From positions 1 through 64,000 of the forward strand of contig DVEP01000040.1 in assembly GCA_015655975.1 (NCBI GenBank): DNA of 64,000 nucleotides, read 5' to 3'. Below are positions 62,598-64,000 of this stretch, piece after piece; positions within the stretch are counted from its first letter, which is position 1; the number at the start of each line of letters is the position of its first letter. The notes beneath the pieces are model-generated. The model ran no database searches. It was not told where the DNA came from and was given only the letters and a program-made list of their open reading frames with translations. This DNA is from Eubacterium sp. (GTDB lineage Bacteria > Bacillota > Clostridia > Oscillospirales > Acutalibacteraceae). Both the position numbers and the translations under genes were made by a program.

Positions 62598-62884
62598 TAT
62601 TTAAATTTTTCTAATTCTTCAAAATCATAATTGCCTATTGCAAGCAAATTTCCGCTTTTTAAAGATTCTGCCGCAGTTTCTTTAATTCCGTAAACAGACG
62701 CACAGGCAGGGCAAACAAGAAAAACAACATTTTTCAGTTCAAGTACAGGCAGTTTTGCAACAAGACTTGTTTTTATATTTGAAAAAATACTGAACTCAAC
62801 AGTCTTTTGACAATGAGGACAGACTAATTTTGTTGTTTTTCCCAAAGGCCACACTAATTTTGAATTTCCGATTCTGTATTCCAT
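62597..62884 (-). CDS. Zinc-ribbon protein of unknown function
   Basis: This 95-aa protein has two CPxC pairs (CPHCQKTVEFSIF, then VCPACASVYGIK) separated by about 35 residues, a classic split zinc ribbon. No enzymatic motif is visible. It may be a small nucleic-acid or protein-binding adapter. It is the first gene of a two-gene unit with DUF1294 and is divergent from the lipoprotein gene at 62936. Confidence 0.7.
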   Translation of the reverse strand: MEYRIGNSKLVWPLGKTTKLVCPHCQKTVEFSIFSNIKTSLVAKLPVLELKNVVFLVCPACASVYGIKETAAESLKSGNLLAIGNYDFEELEKFK

Positions 62885-62935
62885 TTATATCACCATTTCT
62901 AATATACTTCATTTTGAGAGAGTGTTCAAGTGTTT

Positions 62936-64000
62936 ATGAAAAAAATTATTATATTTAATGTTATTCTTTTAGCAATATGCTTATTTTTTAACGGCTGTGT
63001 TTTAGTTCCTAAAAATTCTGAAAAGACAAAAAGCACAACACAAACGGAAAAAAATATTGAAAAATCTGAAAATTTGACTGATAAAAATGATTGTGTAAGA
63101 TGCATTTGGCTTACATATTATGAATTGTCAAATATAACAAAAAGTTGTTCAAATGAAAATCAATTTTCAAAAAGCATTCAAAAAGTTTTTAAAGAAATAA
63201 AGGAGTACGGATTTAACACTGTTTGCGTGCAGGTAAGACCGTGTGCAGACGCATTTTACAATTCAAAAGTTTTTCCTGTATCAAAGTATTGTTTTGAAAA
63301 TCAAGAACTTATATACGACCCTTTAGAAATAATATGCAAACAGGCGCAAATTTTGAATTTGAATATAGAAGCGTGGATAAACCCTTACAGAGTGTCTCAA
63401 AATGCAAAAAAACAACCGAGAAACGATTTTGACGGTTTAACATTTACTTTAGACAATAAAATATATTTTAATCCTGCGGACGAAAAAGTAACAGATTTAA
63501 TTGTATCAGGCGTTAAAGAAATAGTTGAAAACTACAATGTTTCATCTATTCATTTTGACGACTATTTTTATCCGCCCGATATGAGCGAAAAAGCAGACGC
63601 AAAATATTACAAGAAGTATAAGGAAGAACAAGGCGGGGATTTATCTTTGGCACAATGGAGAAGAAGCAATGTAAATGAAATGATAAAGAAAGTCAATGAA
63701 GCAATAAAAAATGCTGATGAAAATGTGAAATTCGGAATAAGTCCCTGCGGTAATATCGACTACTGTAAAAATACAATTTACGCAGATGTGGAATTGTGGG
63801 CGAAAAGTAATTTTATAGATTATATTTGTCCTCAAATTTACTATGGATTTGAAAACGAAATATGTCCCTTTAAAGAAACTGTTAACGAATGGTGTGAAAT
63901 GACTGAAAATAAGGAAATATATATAGGCTTACCTATGTATAAATGCGGAAATAAAGACGAATACGCGTCAAAAAGCAATTCAAATGCCTTGTTTGAATTC
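62936..64000 (+). CDS. GHL10/DUF187-family lipoprotein glycosidase, 3' end cut by window edge
   Basis: The 355 visible codons encode a lipoprotein: the signal peptide KKIIIFNVILLAICLFFNGC ends in a lipobox-like Cys21, followed by a Lys/Thr-rich linker and a GHL10 (DUF187) barrel from about residue 52. Marks are VRCIWLTYYEL, YGFNTVCVQVRPCADAFYNSKVFP, IEAWINPYRVS, SSIHFDDYFYPP, KFGISPCGN and DYICPQIYYGFE. Such proteins are surface glycosidases linked to peptidoglycan or exopolysaccharide; the substrate is unknown here. ATG 62936 is chosen, though GTG 62930 in frame is possible since the ribosome binding site is weak. The frame is open to the window end. Confidence 0.85.
   Translation, partial: MKKIIIFNVILLAICLFFNGCVLVPKNSEKTKSTTQTEKNIEKSENLTDKNDCVRCIWLTYYELSNITKSCSNENQFSKSIQKVFKEIKEYGFNTVCVQVRPCADAFYNSKVFPVSKYCFENQELIYDPLEIICKQAQILNLNIEAWINPYRVSQNAKKQPRNDFDGLTFTLDNKIYFNPADEKVTDLIVSGVKEIVENYNVSSIHFDDYFYPPDMSEKADAKYYKKYKEEQGGDLSLAQWRRSNVNEMIKKVNEAIKNADENVKFGISPCGNIDYCKNTIYADVELWAKSNFIDYICPQIYYGFENEICPFKETVNEWCEMTENKEIYIGLPMYKCGNKDEYASKSNSNALFEF

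Noticed and set aside
1..64000. CRISPR arrays, insertion-sequence transposases, rRNA genes
   Set aside because: No regularly spaced identical repeats, transposase motifs or rRNA sequence were seen on reading the window.

Overview
The window comes from the chromosome of a low-GC, endospore-forming gut-type clostridium. It carries SpoVM, SipL and SpoIVA genes, a Bacillus/Clostridium-style housekeeping operon (yicC-remA-gmk-rpoZ-priA-def-fmt to thiN-spoVM), AT-rich spacers and strong AGGAG ribosome binding sites. A member of the Clostridia (Ruminococcaceae/Oscillospirales-like) fits; the species cannot be told from the sequence alone.

Positions 1-10300 are an integrated island. A leftward operon starts from a clear sigma-A promoter near 7500. 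It encodes a large SNF2-type helicase, a DUF4391-ASCH fusion, a HEPN-like protein with an RxxxxH motif, and a beta-class adenine methyltransferase of type III Mod type that runs off the left edge. To its right are an excisionase-like HTH protein, a second HTH protein, a 0.55-kb repeat- and hairpin-bearing spacer, and a tyrosine integrase broken by one in-frame stop. The island ends beside the 3' end of a tRNA-Trp gene, which is followed by a tRNA with anticodon CAU.

Positions 10600-38900 are a host-glycan (mucin O-glycan / blood-group) utilisation locus. It holds a GH101-like gene (frameshifted at an A7 run), GH110, GH36, GH29, two divergent GH95s and GH129, all without signal peptides. It also holds two DUF5107 proteins, an L-fucose mutarotase, two membrane-anchored metallophosphoesterases, and a five-enzyme oxidative branch: aldose dehydrogenase, lactonase, polyol/aldonate dehydrogenase, tagaturonate reductase and altronate dehydratase. 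That branch matches the known L-galactose-to-tagaturonate-to-KDG logic or a 6-deoxy (L-fucose) version of it. An AraC regulator lies in the middle. Five promoters in the locus share one geometry: two TTTCTAAA-like half-sites 21 bp apart, the proximal one starting exactly 29 bp before a TATAAT/TACAAT -10 box. This is probably the AraC operator. No sugar transporter is encoded in the locus.

Positions 39000-46050 encode xanthine phosphoribosyltransferase and a BMP-type (purine nucleoside-like) ABC importer with structured intergenic RNA, then an FAD-dependent oxidoreductase. Positions 46095-59260 are one long housekeeping operon (nucleotide, translation, replication restart, rRNA methylation, PrkC/PrpC signalling, ribosome GTPase, thiamine) ending in a 47-aa hydrophobic peptide gene and spoVM. 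SipL and SpoIVA follow, so the components of the spore-coat basement layer sit together. The right end has a small convergent pair (zinc-ribbon protein, DUF1294) and the 5' part of a GHL10/DUF187 lipoprotein.
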